From: Thainema sp966674685
Lineage (GTDB): Bacteria > Cyanobacteriota > Cyanobacteriia > Phormidesmidales > Phormidesmidaceae
Direction of reading: 5' to 3'
Assembly: GCA_966674685.1 (NCBI GenBank)
Contig: CBKWJC010000017.1
Span: 1-64,000, forward strand
DNA: 64,000 bases
Position 1 is the stretch's first letter, and the number at the start of each line of letters is the position of its first letter. Made by a program: the position numbers and the translations under genes. Under the pieces are notes generated by a model that was not told the DNA's origin, made no database searches, and worked only from the letters and a program-made list of their open reading frames with translations. Positions 1 through 7,150 of this stretch are shown one piece after another.

Positions 1-432
1 AATCGAGAATTCCTCTATTCTGATTTTTCTACTCAGAAGGTGACACGCTCCCGTTGGCAAGGTTGTTGTGAGAAGCCGTGCAGATCGCAACTTCTCACAA
101 CGATTTGCTGGTTCTACGCGTGTAGCACCAGAGCAACAATCGTAAATGAAACACAATATAAATTTTGTTATATTTCAGTTCTCTTCAGTTAAGAACATCT
201 GAAGCAATCATTCGATATTGTGAGAGATGGAGTTTTTCCGGCTGTTTAGGCTGGAAAATTGCGATCGCAAAAGATTGCTAACCGACAAAGCTCCCTGCAC
301 GTTGAAAGCCTCGTTTTCATGTTGAATCCCTATTTCCCAGCGACCTACTTTACTGTTGTGAAATTTATGATTCAGCATGAGTTTGTCAACCGAATGATGC
401 TGAGCAATTGATCTGTTTCTGTTGAAATAGCA
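1..432. other. Gene-free stretch with two adjacent hairpins
   Basis: No gene is seen. Two consecutive stem-loops occur: an 11-bp perfect inverted repeat (GTTGTGAGAAG at 65-75 with CTTCTCACAAC at 91-101), then a shorter one at about 107-131 (CTGGT-CTAC pairing with GTAG-ACCAG around GCGT). There is no T-run after them, so a classic terminator is not clear. They may end an upstream gene that lies outside the window, or sit in the leader of the stress-protein gene at 433. Confidence 0.5.
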
Positions 433-1287
433 ATGATTGAAAAGATTTTACTCGCCGATTCCGGCACGGGTCATTCCGAAGAAATGCTCCAAGCGCTGAT
501 GGATATCCCGTCCATCAAAAATGCCTCAGTGACTGTCTTGCACGTTGTTCCGCCCCAGGTTTCGTCCGATACGATGACAGAGAAATGGGAAGAGGGCGGT
601 AAGCTCCTCGCCGCCGCCGTGCAGCGTCTCCAGCTCGATCCGGGAAAAACCAACGCGATTCTGCGGGAGGGTGAACCCAAAGATGTGGTGTGTCAGGTTG
701 CCGAAGAAATCGATACCGATCTGATCGTGATGGGTTCGCGCGGACTCAAGCGCCTGCAGTCCATCCTGGAGAATTCGGTTAGCCAGTATGTCTTTCAGCT
801 AGCGGCGCGTCCCATGCTGCTGGTTAAAGACGATATTTATGTAAAAAAGATTAGGAAAATCCTAGTTGCACTCGATAAATCGGATATGGCGAAGCAGTGC
901 CTGGATTTAGCGATCGCATTTGCCCGTGATGTTAGCGGCAGCGAGCTGATCTTCGTTCACACCACACCGGATTTAAAGAGCAATCCCCAAGAGCTATTTG
1001 CAGGTCATCCTGAAGACGATCCGGTACTAGCGAATGCTGTGGCTGAGGCGAAAAAGTACGGCATTAAGTATAAATGTGAAGCACCAGCCGGAGAACCCGG
1101 ACGCCGCATTTGCCAGCTCGCTGAAGAAAAGAGCGTTGACTTGCTGATGCTCGGTTCACCGGATCGGCGTCCCTCAATTGCCAAGAGCCTACCCGATTTG
1201 GATCGCTTGCTGGGACGGTCGCTCTCCGATTACATTCGCGTCTACGCCAATTGCCCGGTCATGCTAGTACGCCAGCCCACAGCGTAG
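433..1287 (+). CDS. Universal stress protein, two tandem UspA domains
   Basis: A 284-residue protein made of two UspA folds in tandem, about residues 1-133 and 140-281. UspA proteins are cytoplasmic nucleotide-binding stress proteins. The first domain keeps the phosphate-loop region (GSRGLKRL near 102, then an NS pair where GS/GT is usual). The second has GSPDRR in the first half of the loop and GRS later, so its ATP binding is doubtful. Each domain ends in the typical PVMLV/PMLLV strand. The gene stands alone, followed at 1298-1394 by a hairpin repeat element. The family assignment is firm; the physiological role cannot be told from sequence. Confidence 0.9.
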   Translation: MIEKILLADSGTGHSEEMLQALMDIPSIKNASVTVLHVVPPQVSSDTMTEKWEEGGKLLAAAVQRLQLDPGKTNAILREGEPKDVVCQVAEEIDTDLIVMGSRGLKRLQSILENSVSQYVFQLAARPMLLVKDDIYVKKIRKILVALDKSDMAKQCLDLAIAFARDVSGSELIFVHTTPDLKSNPQELFAGHPEDDPVLANAVAEAKKYGIKYKCEAPAGEPGRRICQLAEEKSVDLLMLGSPDRRPSIAKSLPDLDRLLGRSLSDYIRVYANCPVMLVRQPTA

Positions 1288-1297
1288 ACGACCCTCA

Positions 1298-1394
1298 TTC
1301 ACATCTTGTATTAATAGGCAGGTGATTTTGTCGCCGCATTGCGACGACAAAATCTCTGTTCCAGCTTTTAGATTGGTCAGGTGTAAGATGTGAG
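1298..1394. mobile_element. MITE-like hairpin element, family B copy 1
   Basis: About 97 bp bounded by imperfect terminal inverted repeats (TTCACATCTTGTA at 1298 and GGTGTAAGATGTGAG ending at 1394). An internal hairpin is centred on CGCCGCATTGCGACG. The same layout and ends recur at 53074-53174, and a diverged copy lies at 48752-48839. No ORF is inside, so mobilisation would need a transposase from elsewhere. The hairpin may also end transcription of the upstream stress gene. Confidence 0.65.
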
Positions 1395-1419
1395 CACCCT
1401 TTATCCTCTATAGGCTCTG

Positions 1420-1527
1420 CTCAGTAGCCGCATATGCATAAATGCATAACCTAAAAAACCGGGGGAACGCCCCTCCGGGGCGTTCCCCCGGTTTTTTAAG
1501 TGTGTTTATTGACGCCAACCCACCTAT
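1420..1527 (-). repeat. Family A hairpin repeat, copy 1 (inverted); also a strong bidirectional terminator
   Basis: The core is an almost perfect 22-bp inverted repeat (arms 1452-1473 and 1477-1498, loop TCC) with A-run and T-run flanks, so it would work as a rho-independent terminator on both strands. On the minus strand it is preceded by the motif GGTTGGCGTCAATAAACAC (near 1503-1522), which is shared with the copies at 26541, 40926, 41410, 45287 and 62537. It separates the stress gene from the methyltransferase gene. Confidence 0.7.
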
Positions 1528-1605
1528 AAACTCAATTAAACTCTATTAATTCGCAAGATTTTGACCTAGATCTCAACATACTTCCCTGTAAGCCCCCCTT
1601 AAATC

Positions 1606-2544
1606 ATGGCTCAGGACGTTCCCGCTCCCCGCAATCGTACACTGCGACTGTCTGACGAAGAGCGATCGCACTTTCAAGCAAACCTACTCAAATTGTCCCA
1701 ACCCGCTACCGTTGAGGCCATTTTGAACCACACAGTCTGCCAAGACCTGTTTGACGTGCTTGAACACCTGCCTAGCAGCTTCGTAGACTTGCTGTTTCTC
1801 GATCCGCCCTACAACCTCAACAAACAGTTTCGCCAGTTCAAAGTTCAGCAGCAATCCAGCCAGGACTATGCAGATTGGATTAGCACCTGGCTACAGCCCC
1901 TAATGCACGTCTTGAAACCAACTGCCTCGATCTATTTCTGCTGTGACTGGTATTCTTCAACCGCAGTCCATTCGGTGATTGAGCAGCAGTTTAAGGTGCG
2001 GAATCGCATTACCTGGGAGCGAGAAAAGGGACGCGCGGCTAAAACAAATTGGAAAAACTGCGCCGAAGATATTTGGTTTTGTACGGTTGCGGATGACTAT
2101 TATTTTGATGCCCAAGCCGTGCGGCTTAAGCGCCAAGTGCGTGCCCCCTATCGAGATGCCCACGGCACCCCTAAAGACTGGCAGCCGACCCGTCGGGGCA
2201 ATTTTCGCCTTACGGCGGCCTCTAACCTGTGGACGGATTTAACGGTGCCCTTTTGGTCGATGGCCGAAAACACCGAACATCCGACCCAGAAACCTGAAAA
2301 ATTACTCGCTAAGGTCATCTTGGCGAGCTGTCCCACCGATGGAGTTGTCTTAGATCCCTTCTTGGGGTCAGGGACAACGTCAGTGGTAGCTAAAAAGCTG
2401 GGACGGCAGTTTGTCGGGATTGAAATGGACGAATATTACGCCTGTCTGGCCGAAAAGCGTCTAGCCTTGGCCGAAACGGATGGGCGGATTCAAGGATACT
2501 GCGATCGCACCTTTTGGGAACGCAACAGCTCTCACAAAACGTAG
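1606..2544 (+). CDS. DNA methyltransferase, beta class (N6-adenine or N4-cytosine)
   Basis: A 312-residue AdoMet-dependent DNA amino-methyltransferase. The catalytic motif IV DPPYN is at 66-70, followed by a middle section that probably holds the target-recognition region. Motif X (HPTQKPEKLL) is near 225 and motif I (DPFLGSGTT) at 250-258. The order IV, X, I defines the beta class. No restriction endonuclease gene is adjacent, so this looks like a solitary epigenetic methylase. Solitary beta methylases of this kind are conserved in cyanobacteria, and sll0729 of Synechocystis (M.Ssp6803IV) is a plausible relative, by memory only. The recognition site cannot be read from sequence. It is unlikely to be the HIP1-associated CGATCG enzyme, because that is a C5-cytosine methylase. 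Confidence 0.9.
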   Translation: MAQDVPAPRNRTLRLSDEERSHFQANLLKLSQPATVEAILNHTVCQDLFDVLEHLPSSFVDLLFLDPPYNLNKQFRQFKVQQQSSQDYADWISTWLQPLMHVLKPTASIYFCCDWYSSTAVHSVIEQQFKVRNRITWEREKGRAAKTNWKNCAEDIWFCTVADDYYFDAQAVRLKRQVRAPYRDAHGTPKDWQPTRRGNFRLTAASNLWTDLTVPFWSMAENTEHPTQKPEKLLAKVILASCPTDGVVLDPFLGSGTTSVVAKKLGRQFVGIEMDEYYACLAEKRLALAETDGRIQGYCDRTFWERNSSHKT

Positions 2545-2562
2545 CCCTCATCAAACATAAAA

Positions 2563-2603
2563 AGAACCCAAAAGGTGAGGAAGCTCCCTAGCCCTTGGGT
2601 TCT
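2563..2603. terminator. Stem-loop between convergent genes
   Basis: AGAACCCAA at 2563-2571 pairs with TTGGGTTCT at 2595-2603. It lies between the convergent methyltransferase gene and psbM and probably serves both. The loop is 23 nt and the T-run is short, so efficiency is uncertain. Confidence 0.5.
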
Positions 2604-2623
2604 CAGGTTTAATTGCGTTTAGC

Positions 2624-2734
2624 TTATTTGTTAGCCTGGCTACTTGCGGTCTGAATGTACAGAATCAACAGAAAAACCGTTGGTACTAGCACAAACAGAA
2701 TGCTAGCCACAAATCCTAGATTATTAACTTCCAT
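2624..2734 (-). CDS. psbM: Photosystem II reaction center protein M
   Basis: A 36-residue single-span thylakoid protein. The translation begins MEVNNLGFVASILFVLVPTV and continues through a membrane helix to a short polar tail, matching PsbM almost residue for residue. PsbM sits at the PSII monomer-monomer interface and helps stabilise the dimer. The gene is on the opposite strand to psbB, downstream of the ferredoxin gene, and may share its transcript. Length and sequence are normal for the family. The ATG at 2734-2732 is the conserved start. Confidence 0.97.
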   Translation of the reverse strand: MEVNNLGFVASILFVLVPTVFLLILYIQTASSQANK

Positions 2735-2896
2735 GGGATCGAGCCTCTATTAAAACGCTAAGCAGGTCGAGCTAAATAGCTACTGTCCAGAATATCACCT
2801 CAGCTTAACTGTTCTCACACCATCCCATGCATTATTTGTCGCCACCGCTAAGGGCATAGATTACCAGCGCCGAGCTAGCTGAAATCGGCTAAGCGA

Positions 2897-3235
2897 TTAT
2901 GCCTTTGCCTCCACCTTCTCCGACTTGTTAGAGCGGGTTTGAGGCTTAGTTCGGACGGTAACTGGCCCATTCACGATAGTTTGGCAGGCAAGACGGTAGC
3001 TGTCCGGCTTTTTGCGTAACTTGCGCTCCTCGACCGCTGTCTTGGGCGACAGATTTTCCATCCCCTCAACCACTTCAACCACACAAGTGCCGCACTGACC
3101 ATAGCCGCCACAGTTCATCATCTTGCCAAATAAGGTGTAAATATCCACCTCATTTTCCAGAGCCTTGAACCGCAAATTTGCTCCGTCGGCAGCAATAACG
3201 TCCTTGCCTTCTTCAATAAACTTAATATTTCCCAT
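2897..3235 (-). CDS. [2Fe-2S] ferredoxin, adrenodoxin-like cysteine spacing
   Basis: A small electron-transfer protein of about 112 residues. Cluster ligands appear as C-X5-C-X2-C (NCGGYGQCGTCVVEV) with a fourth cysteine in RLACQTIV. The C-X5-C spacing differs from the C-X4-C of photosynthetic plant-type PetF and is closer to the adrenodoxin/Isc type. The C-terminus is basic and lysine-rich. I chose the ATG at 3235 because GGAGGG lies 9 bp upstream and the family begins near MGNIKF. An upstream in-frame ATG at 3289 would add 18 residues. It lies divergent from psbB and ahead of psbM. A role in PSII biogenesis or protection is inferred from that context only. Confidence 0.85.
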   Translation of the reverse strand: MGNIKFIEEGKDVIAADGANLRFKALENEVDIYTLFGKMMNCGGYGQCGTCVVEVVEGMENLSPKTAVEERKLRKKPDSYRLACQTIVNGPVTVRTKPQTRSNKSEKVEAKA

Positions 3236-3608
3236 TCGGCTGTGCCCTCCTCGCAGTTCAACCACTGCTTCTGCGTCTACAATCTTCATCTAGTCTGAAT
3301 TCCTGCGTCTACCCAACACCGTTCGGTGTGAACAAAGTGACGGTAACAGCATTCAAAACCCGCTTGCAATAGGGGGTTGGCACTGGTTACACTTCTTTAT
3401 ACACTTTCATTTTTACAAAAGTATTGTCAAACGTCTATTTAACTACTCAGGCATAAGGCTACTTTCCTTTCTGGATAAGCGCCTCAGCTAAATGTGGTAT
3501 TTGGCAGTACTTAGGCGGTTCTGATCTGGTAGTCTTAATTCCAGTATTAGCACCTTAATAAAAGGCTGAAAGAATCGTTGAAATCCGTATAGAGGAGGAG
3601 CGTAGTCA
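3236..3608. promoter_or_regulatory. psbB: Divergent spacer between the ferredoxin gene and psbB
   Basis: About 370 bp with no gene. It must carry the promoters for psbB (rightward) and the ferredoxin/psbM side (leftward). I see no clear paired -35/-10 boxes. The only firm signal is the AGGAGGAG ribosome-binding site just before psbB (3593-3600). Confidence 0.5.
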
Positions 3609-5135
3609 ATGGGACTACCTTGGTACCGAGTACATACAGTCGTCTTGAACGATCCAGGTCGGCTGATTGCGGTTCACCTGATGCATACTGCACTGGTCGC
3701 AGGCTGGGCTGGCTCCATGGCCCTTTATGAATTAGCTATTTTCGATCCCAGTGATCCCGTTCTCAACCCAATGTGGCGTCAGGGCATGTTCGTACTGCCC
3801 TTTATGGCTCGTTTGGGTGTAACGGAGTCCTGGGGTGGCTGGAGCATCACTGGTGGAAGCGCAGTAGATCCTGGATTTTGGTCCTTCGAGGGCGTTGCTG
3901 CGGCCCACATCGTTCTGTCTGGCTTGCTGTTCCTAGCAGCATGCTGGCACTGGGTCTATTGGGATTTGGATTTATTCCGTGATCCCCGGACAGGTGAACC
4001 TGCCCTTGACCTGCCTAAAATGTTCGGCATTCATTTATTCCTGTCAGGACTACTTTGCTTTGGTTTTGGCGCATTCCACCTGACTGGTCTCTGGGGGCCG
4101 GGAATGTGGGTTTCTGATCCCTATGGTCTGACGGGTAGCATTCAGCCCGTTGCGCCTGAATGGGGGCCTGCTGGATTTAACCCGTTTAATCCGGGCGGTA
4201 TTGTCGCGCATCATATTGCAGCGGGTGTTGTTGGGGTAATTGCTGGTCTATTCCACCTCAGCGTTCGTCCGCCTCAGCGACTCTACAAAGCGCTGCGTAT
4301 GGGTAACATTGAAACCGTTCTATCCAGCAGTATTGCGGCAGTTTTCTTTGCGGCATTCATCGTTGCTGGCACCATGTGGTACGGCAGCGCCACCACGCCC
4401 ATCGAACTGTTTGGCCCTACCCGCTATCAGTGGGATAGCGGCTACTTTAAGCAAGAAATCGATCGCCGAGTCCAAACCCAGTTGGCGAGCGGAGCTTCTG
4501 TGGAAGAAGCTTGGGAAACTATTCCTGAAAAGCTAGCCTTCTACGACTATGTCGGTAACAATCCGGCGAAAGGTGGTTTGTTCCGCACAGGTGCGATGGT
4601 TAATGGCGATGGCATTGCGCGTAGCTGGTTGGGCCATCCTGTCTTCAAAGACGGCGAAGGACGTGAGCTGTTTGTCCGCAGAATTCCTAACTTCTTTGAG
4701 AACTTCCCAGTTGTTCTGACGGATAAAGACGGCATCGTTCGCGCTGACATCCCATTCCGTCGGGCTGAATCGAAGTACAGCTTTGAGCAGACTGGCGTTA
4801 CGGTCAGCTTTTACGGTGGTGACCTAGATGGTCAAACCTTCACCGATCCTGCTGTTGTGAAGCGCTTTGCGCGTAAAGCTCAGCTCGGTGAACCGTTCGA
4901 ATTTGATCGGGAGACCCTAGGTTCGGACGGTGTATTCCGGACGAGTCCTCGTGGCTGGTTTACCTACGGTCATGCTGTATTTGCTCTCATTTTCTTCTTT
5001 GGTCACATCTGGCATGGTTCTCGGACCCTGTACCGAGACGTATTCGCTGGGGTTGACCCTGAACTCTCTGAAGAGCAAGTGGAATGGGGCTTCTTCCAGA
5101 AAGTGGGTGATAAGACAACCCGCAAGGAAGCTTAA
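3609..5135 (+). CDS. psbB: Photosystem II CP47 chlorophyll-binding core antenna protein
   Basis: 508 residues, the normal CP47 length. It starts MGLPWYRVHTVVLNDPGRL, as CP47 does, and has six membrane helices with the chlorophyll-ligating histidines (for example MHTALVAGW, AAHIVLSGLLF, IVAHHIAAGVVG, HAVFALIFFFGHIWHG). The large lumenal loop lies between helices five and six, roughly 260-445. CP47 is the inner antenna that passes excitation to D1/D2. A strong AGGAGGAG site precedes the ATG. psbT follows after about 160 bp and is probably co-transcribed. No abnormality is seen. Confidence 0.99.
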   Translation: MGLPWYRVHTVVLNDPGRLIAVHLMHTALVAGWAGSMALYELAIFDPSDPVLNPMWRQGMFVLPFMARLGVTESWGGWSITGGSAVDPGFWSFEGVAAAHIVLSGLLFLAACWHWVYWDLDLFRDPRTGEPALDLPKMFGIHLFLSGLLCFGFGAFHLTGLWGPGMWVSDPYGLTGSIQPVAPEWGPAGFNPFNPGGIVAHHIAAGVVGVIAGLFHLSVRPPQRLYKALRMGNIETVLSSSIAAVFFAAFIVAGTMWYGSATTPIELFGPTRYQWDSGYFKQEIDRRVQTQLASGASVEEAWETIPEKLAFYDYVGNNPAKGGLFRTGAMVNGDGIARSWLGHPVFKDGEGRELFVRRIPNFFENFPVVLTDKDGIVRADIPFRRAESKYSFEQTGVTVSFYGGDLDGQTFTDPAVVKRFARKAQLGEPFEFDRETLGSDGVFRTSPRGWFTYGHAVFALIFFFGHIWHGSRTLYRDVFAGVDPELSEEQVEWGFFQKVGDKTTRKEA

Positions 5136-5295
5136 GCGAATCAGATTGGCATGAGTTAGACATCCAGCGATCGCACTTTATCTTTAAGCTGCATCGCTGG
5201 ATTACTTTTTCCGGTAATTCTGAACGAAATCACCCGGATTGGTTCCTAGAACCGATACACTGGAAATAAGAGAAAGCTCTGAGGAAAAGCTTGCT

Positions 5296-5394
5296 ATGGA
5301 AAGCGTTGCATATATTTTCATCTTCACCTGCATCATTGGCACTCTTTTCTTTGCGATCGCATTTCGGGAACCTCCCCGGATCAACAAAGACTAA
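5296..5394 (+). CDS. psbT: Photosystem II reaction center protein T
   Basis: A 32-residue single-span protein beginning MESVAYIFIFTCIIGTLFFA and ending in the family-specific FREPPRINKD. PsbT lies at the PSII dimer interface near QA and takes part in photodamage repair. Its place just after psbB is the classic arrangement in cyanobacteria and chloroplasts. Upstream GAGGAAAAG can serve as the ribosome-binding site. A HIP1 octamer lies inside the coding sequence. Confidence 0.97.
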   Translation: MESVAYIFIFTCIIGTLFFAIAFREPPRINKD

Positions 5395-5496
5395 GTGCAG
5401 CATCAAGTTAGCCGCTGATCTCTTGCTTCAGTCTTTAATAAGCTCTGACTTGAGTAAGAAGCAAGCGGTTTAACGTTACAACTCTAAACACTCTAA

Positions 5497-5560
5497 TTAA
5501 CCCAAGTAAGCCCGGAGGCATCTAGACACATCTGTCGATGCTAGGCATTACTTGGGTTAA
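5497..5560. promoter_or_regulatory. Structured 64-bp inverted repeat upstream of nrdR
   Basis: A perfect 13-bp inverted repeat (TTAACCCAAGTAA at 5497-5509, TTACTTGGGTTAA at 5548-5560) encloses nested helpers: GCC with GGC, GCATC (5518-5522) with GATGC (5537-5541), and GAC with GTC. Together they make one long multi-step hairpin. A TATAAT box follows at 5565-5570. There is no T-run, so it is not a standard terminator. It could be an operator, a structured leader RNA or a small RNA. Confidence 0.5.
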
Positions 5561-5735
5561 ACCGTATAATGCGGAATAATGCGAATGGAAGATTTAAGTG
5601 AATTTAATCGGCAGTCAACGTATTGAATTCTTACCCAATCAACCTTAATCAATTCATGTTTTGTTCTGTTTTTGTTCGACTCGCCTCTATTTTGCAGTTG
5701 TTGAGCAAGGCAGGTTTACCTAGAGGATACTAGCC

Positions 5736-6269
5736 ATGCGTTGCCCTTTTTGTCAGCACCCTGATAATCGCGTCTTAGAGTCGCGTTCTGCTGAATCTGG
5801 CCAAAGTGTCCGACGGCGACGTGAATGTTTACAGTGCAATCGGCGATTTACAACTTACGAACGCATTGAATTTGTTCCAGTTACGGTCATCAAGCGCGAC
5901 GACGAACGAGAATCGTTTGATCGCTCAAAGCTCCACAAAGGAATTGCTCGCGCTTGTCAAAAAACGGGTGTTGAAACTGCGGTCATCGAACGCATCGTCG
6001 ATGATATTGAGGCTGAATTGCAGCAAAGAGCCGATCGCGAAGTGAGCAGTGAAGAAATCGGTCAACTCGTCCTTCAGAATTTGCAATCGATTAATGAAGT
6101 GGCTTATGTGCGCTTTGCCTCGGTGTATCGGCAGTTCCAGGGCATCCGCGACTTTATTGAGGTGCTGGAAGATCTGCGGGAACCTGGGACAGCCCAGCAA
6201 CCGCGATCGCAAGCTGCAACAACGCAGTCTACTGAAACCTCTCCGGAGCCGGAGTTGGCCTCTAAGTAA
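5736..6269 (+). CDS. nrdR: Transcriptional repressor NrdR
   Basis: 177 residues. The N-terminal zinc ribbon has cysteines at 3, 6, 31 and 34 (MRCPFC and CLQCNRRF), followed by an ATP-cone domain at about 46-136. NrdR senses dATP/ATP and represses ribonucleotide reductase genes by binding paired NrdR boxes. The C-terminal tail, about 30 residues rich in Gln, Thr and Ser, is longer than in enteric NrdR and looks unstructured. The gene stands alone after the psbB-psbT unit. The ATG is preceded by AGAGGATA. Confidence 0.96.
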   Translation: MRCPFCQHPDNRVLESRSAESGQSVRRRRECLQCNRRFTTYERIEFVPVTVIKRDDERESFDRSKLHKGIARACQKTGVETAVIERIVDDIEAELQQRADREVSSEEIGQLVLQNLQSINEVAYVRFASVYRQFQGIRDFIEVLEDLREPGTAQQPRSQAATTQSTETSPEPELASK

Positions 6270-6306
6270 GACGGTAAAACGAGTGCATTGCACTAGATAT
6301 GCCAGC

Positions 6307-6639
6307 TTAGCGCCAGCGCCAGCGGGCGTCTAAAATGGTGCGGCTGAGTACCCGCAGTGGATCGGGTGTTTCTCCTGAGAAGAGTGAAAAATCAACTGGG
6401 CCAAAGTACCGTTCTGCCTGCTCTGCTAAGCGGGCTAAGAAGGGATCGTCTAGGTGAATGCGGGTTGCTAGTCGAATCGATACTAAAGGAACTCCTCCCT
6501 GACCTTCCCCAGGAATAATGCTCCACTCATACTCATCCAGAACAGCTTGGAGCGATGGATCAAGCGATGCTTTGAACTGCTTCAGAGATGCAAGTTTAGA
6601 TTGAAGTTCTCGTAGCAATCCAGAGTCGGTTGGCTTCAT
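6307..6639 (-). CDS. Conserved hypothetical protein, 110 aa
   Basis: I do not recognise a domain. The protein is soluble and mixed alpha/beta in look: an N-terminal helical stretch (LLRELQSKLASLKQFKASL), a central strand-rich segment with WSIIPGEGQGGVPLVSIRLA, and a basic end (LDARWRWR). The coding sequence shows normal codon use and a clean ATG. It is convergent with nrdR. The look is that of a cyanobacterium-restricted protein. Function unknown. Confidence 0.65.
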   Translation of the reverse strand: MKPTDSGLLRELQSKLASLKQFKASLDPSLQAVLDEYEWSIIPGEGQGGVPLVSIRLATRIHLDDPFLARLAEQAERYFGPVDFSLFSGETPDPLRVLSRTILDARWRWR

Positions 6640-6752
6640 GGAGATGCCTCATTGAACGTGGATAATTCCCGTGCCTAGATTGATCGTAGCCTTGCTTTCG
6701 GCATTGTGAGATAAAGACTTTCTAAGACTCTTAAAGCAGAGCGTTAAAACTA

Positions 6753-6947
6753 ATGACAGCAGACGTAACCATTAAACTCGATCAGTTTCTCAAGTTGATC
6801 GGTATTGCTCCTACAGGTGGTATGGCCAAGATGATGATCCAGAGCGGAGACGTTCAGGTGAATGGCGAAATCGAAACTCGCAGAGGGCGGAAGTTAGTGC
6901 CGGGAGATCTCGTGACTGTCGGTTCGCAAACGTTTGCAGTGACTTGA
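6753..6947 (+). CDS. Small S4-domain RNA-binding protein (YbcJ/YaaA type)
   Basis: A 64-residue protein that is essentially one S4 fold: LDQFLKLIGIAPTGGMAKMMI followed by the signature turn SGDVQVNGEIETRRGRKLVPGDLV. S4 domains bind structured RNA, often rRNA. Stand-alone versions of this size are called YbcJ or YaaA. The gene stands alone, divergent from the 110-aa gene. The RNA target is not known. Confidence 0.85.
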   Translation: MTADVTIKLDQFLKLIGIAPTGGMAKMMIQSGDVQVNGEIETRRGRKLVPGDLVTVGSQTFAVT

Positions 6948-7097
6948 CGTATAAGCCTGCTGGTCGTGGTTCCCTTGGTTGGTCTGGTAGAGCTTAAGGG
7001 GCAAGGGAGCGAGGGGGAAAGAGGGCTGATTAATCTGCTGGAGTCAATGCTGAGTGCTGGGGACTGAGCATGACGTATCAGCCATCATTTAGAGCAG

Positions 7098-7125
7098 CGA
7101 TATTAGTAGGTAGTGTATTCAGGTT
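7098..7125 (+). repeat. Fragment of the hairpin element seen at 40826
   Basis: The stretch TTAGTAGGTAGTGTATTCAGGT closely matches the left end of the element at 40824-40845 (TTAGTAGGTAGTGGTATACAG). The rest of that element is not present here, so this is probably a solo end or a decayed copy. Confidence 0.45.
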
Positions 7126-7150
7126 GTTCACGACCGATCTGCTATCTCGG

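Noticed and set aside
1606..2544. DNA methyltransferase as part of a restriction or defence island
   Set aside because: No restriction endonuclease, specificity subunit or other defence gene is adjacent; the neighbours are a stress protein and psbM.
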